Below, one piece after another: positions 30,317 through 32,059 of a stretch of DNA of 32,059 bases (its first letter is position 1; every line of letters starts with the position of its first letter). The notes beneath the pieces are model-generated. The model was given only the letters and a program-made list of their open reading frames with translations, was not told the DNA's origin and ran no database searches. The stretch covers positions 1 through 32,059 of the forward strand of contig JAFRNP010000114.1 of assembly GCA_017430145.1 (NCBI GenBank), read 5' to 3'. A program made the translations under genes and the position numbers. The DNA comes from Clostridia bacterium (lineage in GTDB: Bacteria > Bacillota > Clostridia > Oscillospirales > Acutalibacteraceae).

Positions 30317-31117
30317 TCAGACGCTCAGAAGCCCGGCGTCCAGCACGAACTGGGAGCCGGTGGCGTACCGCGCCTTGTCGCTTGTCAGATACAGAACTAA
30401 ATTCGCGGTGTCCTCGGGCTCGATCCACGGCACAGGCAAAAGGTTCCCGGCGCTGGCCTCTGCGATCTCCTCGGGTGTCTTGCCCTCCATGGCGGCAAGG
30501 CCGTCGTTCATGGGTGTGTTGACGCCGGTGGGATGGATGCTGACCACGCGGATGTTATAGGGCGCAAGCTCGATCGCCCACGCCTTTGTCAGCCCCGTGA
30601 GCCCCCATTTGGACGCGGTATAGTGCGACAGCCGCCTGCCGCCGCGCAGGCCCATGACCGAGGAATTGTTGATGATCACGCCGCCGGACTGCTTCATATA
30701 CTTCACTGCGGCGCGGGTCACGATCATCGGCCCTTTGAGGTTGATGTCGATCATCGCGTCCCAGGCTTCGTCGGTCATATCCTCCACCGTCGCATAGGCG
30801 CAGATACCGGCGTTGTTGAACAGGATATCGATCTTGCCAAACGCCTTGACTGTCCCTTCCACGGCGGCAACGACCGCGTCGTTGTCGCGCACGTCGCCTG
30901 CAAAGATCTCGCAGCGCCCGCCGAAGGCCTCGATCTCCGCCTTCAGGGTTTTCAGCTCCTCGCTGGTGCCGAACGCGTAGGCAGGGTATTCGATTTTTTT
31001 CGCCACGTCGAAGGCGGCGATCGCCGCGCCCTCTTTCGCAAGCGCCAGCGCGGTGGCGCGGCCTTGCCCGTGGGCGGCGCCGGTGATAAACGCGACTTTG
31101 TTGTCAAAATCAGCCAT
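30317..31117 (-). CDS. short-chain dehydrogenase/reductase (SDR)
   Basis: A 266-residue classical SDR that oxidises or reduces an alcohol/ketone with NAD(P). The cofactor loop TGAAHGQG lies at 12-19, NNAG at 101-104, the catalytic Ser near 152-153 (NNSSVMG), and Tyr166-x3-Lys170 in HYTASK. An insertion after the second strand (about 38-60, KKIEYPAYAFGTSEELKTLK) is like that of SDRs that use a tightly bound cofactor. The substrate is unknown. The ATG at 31117, with GGAGG upstream, overlaps the end of the CMD gene by 8 bases, so the two are coupled. The last residues (FVLDAGLLSV) are typical of the family. Confidence 0.93.
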   Translation of the reverse strand: MADFDNKVAFITGAAHGQGRATALALAKEGAAIAAFDVAKKIEYPAYAFGTSEELKTLKAEIEAFGGRCEIFAGDVRDNDAVVAAVEGTVKAFGKIDILFNNAGICAYATVEDMTDEAWDAMIDINLKGPMIVTRAAVKYMKQSGGVIINNSSVMGLRGGRRLSHYTASKWGLTGLTKAWAIELAPYNIRVVSIHPTGVNTPMNDGLAAMEGKTPEEIAEASAGNLLPVPWIEPEDTANLVLYLTSDKARYATGSQFVLDAGLLSV

Positions 31118-31658
31118 TGTCCTTTTCCTCCTTACCGTGGATGTGAAACGGCAGCAGCACCTCGTCCAGGTCCACCTTTGCCACCGTATTGAACAGGTTG
31201 GTGGCGTACATGATCCCCGCAAAGGCGATGATCGTCACGATTTGCTCGTCGGTGAAGCGCGCTTTGAGGCCGTCGTAGACGTAATCCGGCACGTCGTGCG
31301 GGTCAATGGAGATGCAGGTGCCCAGCGTATACAGCAGCTCCTCCGTCTCGTCCAGCTTCAGATCGTCGGTGTCGTCGCCGTTTTCGGTCAGGATCTTTTT
31401 GAAGAAGGAACCGCAGATCTCACAGTCGTTGCCGTTGGAGATCGCGTAAGATAGCAGGGACAGCGCCCGGTCGCCGAGTACGGGCTTTAATTCGTCGTAG
31501 AGCGTATACCACTCCATATACGCCTTGAAGGACGGCACGTTGTGCAGCAGCGTGCGTTTCATATTGGTGATGCGCCCGTGCTTCGCGATCTGGTCGTCGT
31601 ACTCGCGTCTGACTTCGGGCGAGGCGGAATCGTATTCCGTCATCGGGATATATGCCAT
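31110..31658 (-). CDS. carboxymuconolactone decarboxylase/AhpD-like protein
   Basis: A 182-residue all-helical protein of the CMD/AhpD fold. The redox-type motif C79-E-I-C82 lies in NDCEICGSFF, but the His that usually follows in peroxidase members (CxxCxxxH) is not seen. The usual 'E..l..vai...N.C..C' layout is present (LSLLSYAISNGNDCEICGSF). It may act in redox defence or as a decarboxylase partner for the SDR encoded next. It is the first gene of a four-gene operon, with a near-consensus promoter at 31692-31720 and SD AGGTGG. Confidence 0.88.
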   Translation of the reverse strand: MAYIPMTEYDSASPEVRREYDDQIAKHGRITNMKRTLLHNVPSFKAYMEWYTLYDELKPVLGDRALSLLSYAISNGNDCEICGSFFKKILTENGDDTDDLKLDETEELLYTLGTCISIDPHDVPDYVYDGLKARFTDEQIVTIIAFAGIMYATNLFNTVAKVDLDEVLLPFHIHGKEEKDNG

Positions 31659-31691
31659 AAGGCCACCTGACTTTCTGTTTGTTTTTTTATC

Positions 31692-31720
31692 ATCATACCA
31701 GCTTTTTGAACCGCCGTCAA
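31692..31720 (-). promoter_or_regulatory. sigma-A type promoter of the CMD/SDR/lipase operon
   Basis: On the minus strand TTGACG, a 17-base spacer and TATGAT lie 34 bases upstream of the start codon. Confidence 0.85.
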
Positions 31721-31816
31721 CAGAAAATTATCCGTCGGAGAGGGTAAAAAAGCAAAAAACAGCTCCGGGAAAAAGCCAGGACCAGATAAGGCAGTTTTTT
31801 TTGCATTGCAACAACA

Positions 31817-31863
31817 ATAACCCACTATGGCAGCTTCCACACGATGAAGTCATAGTGGGTTAT
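31817..31863. repeat. 13-bp perfect inverted repeat with 21-base loop
   Basis: ATAACCCACTATG and CATAGTGGGTTAT match perfectly. No T-run follows on either strand, so it is not a standard terminator. It lies in a gene-free stretch upstream of the CMD operon and could be a small RNA structure or the remnant of a mobile element. Confidence 0.6.
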
Positions 31864-31924
31864 ATTCTTTCAGAAATTATAAAAACTTCGTTAGTTATTT
31901 CGTATCCGGCACGTTACTGAGCTA

Positions 31925-32059
31925 AGGCAACACCGCATAATTCCGGTGTGCGGATTGCGCAGTAGATTTTTTCGTCAGATTGTACAGATTTGACGCCGTC
32001 AACCTGGCGGTTGGCAAGGAAAATCTGTGCAGGATGACGGAATAAAGATCAAGCAAGGC
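31925..32059. repeat. structured intergenic repeat or insertion-element end, cut by the window edge
   Basis: No coding frame is convincing. Two nested structures are seen: ACACCG (31930-31935) with CGGTGT (31944-31949), and an imperfect 19-base inverted repeat, 31973-31991 against 32021-32039 (13 of 19 positions pair). The compact palindromic layout recalls small non-autonomous elements or IS ends of gut Clostridia. Identity cannot be fixed without a search. Confidence 0.4.

Noticed and set aside
1-32059. CRISPR array or toxin-antitoxin pair
   Set aside because: No regularly spaced direct repeats were seen. The AbrB-like and RHH genes have no adjacent toxin-like partner.

Overview
The window looks like a chromosome segment of an anaerobic gut-type Clostridia (Oscillospiraceae/Ruminococcaceae-like). 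The evidence is the moderately high GC, strong Shine-Dalgarno sites, sigma-A type promoters, and a gene set (YodL, DUF3846, DUF3849, DUF4314, SpoVG-like, TIGR03960/DUF2344) familiar from that group. No rRNA or species marker is present, so the assignment is inference.

Region 1 (1-18205, all genes on the minus strand) is accessory DNA, probably the cargo part of an integrative/conjugative element. Reading in the direction of transcription (right to left) it holds: two ribbon-helix-helix (RHH) proteins, an AIM24-family protein, an ArdA-like antirestriction protein, a sortase-like lipoprotein, a secreted protein with three Listeria-Bacteroides repeats, a DUF4314 protein, an orphan C5-cytosine methyltransferase, an Api92/DUF1281-like protein, a second ArdA-like protein, a multidomain acidic protein, a D12-class adenine methyltransferase, an unlisted 33-residue membrane peptide, an AbrB-like regulator, DUF3849 and YodL/DUF3846 proteins, and a SpoVG-like protein. 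It ends in a Tad/Flp-type pilus module: two short pilin-like proteins, an A24 prepilin peptidase, CpaB, TadZ/CpaE and TadA/CpaF. TadA is cut inside its Walker B region by what looks like the 5' end of a group II intron that runs off the left edge. No integrase, relaxase or coupling protein is in view, so the element type is inferred.

Region 2 (about 18206-18771) is the boundary: a non-coding stretch with a strong 13-bp hairpin and an inverted copy of a tRNA T-arm, then tRNA-Tyr(GTA) and tRNA-Thr(TGT), with the tRNA-Tyr 3' end facing the element.

Region 3 (18772-32059) is ordinary chromosome: a small conserved protein; a patatin / DUF2344 / TIGR03960 operon; a metallophosphoesterase; a free methionine-(R)-sulfoxide reductase; a SPASM-type radical SAM protein; a degenerate GDPD-like membrane protein; a YhhN-family protein; and an operon of a CMD-family protein, an SDR, an unknown protein and a family I.5-like lipase. 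The right edge holds a long hairpin and a structured repeat that runs out of the window.

The most interesting signals are (i) a short C-terminal tail (acidic residues, then G, hydrophobic residues and usually a final M) shared by about nine otherwise unrelated element proteins, (ii) the intron inside tadA, (iii) terminator-like hairpins inside the element operon with no room for a promoter after them, and (iv) two pilin-like genes whose C-terminal halves are nearly identical in protein but diverged in DNA.
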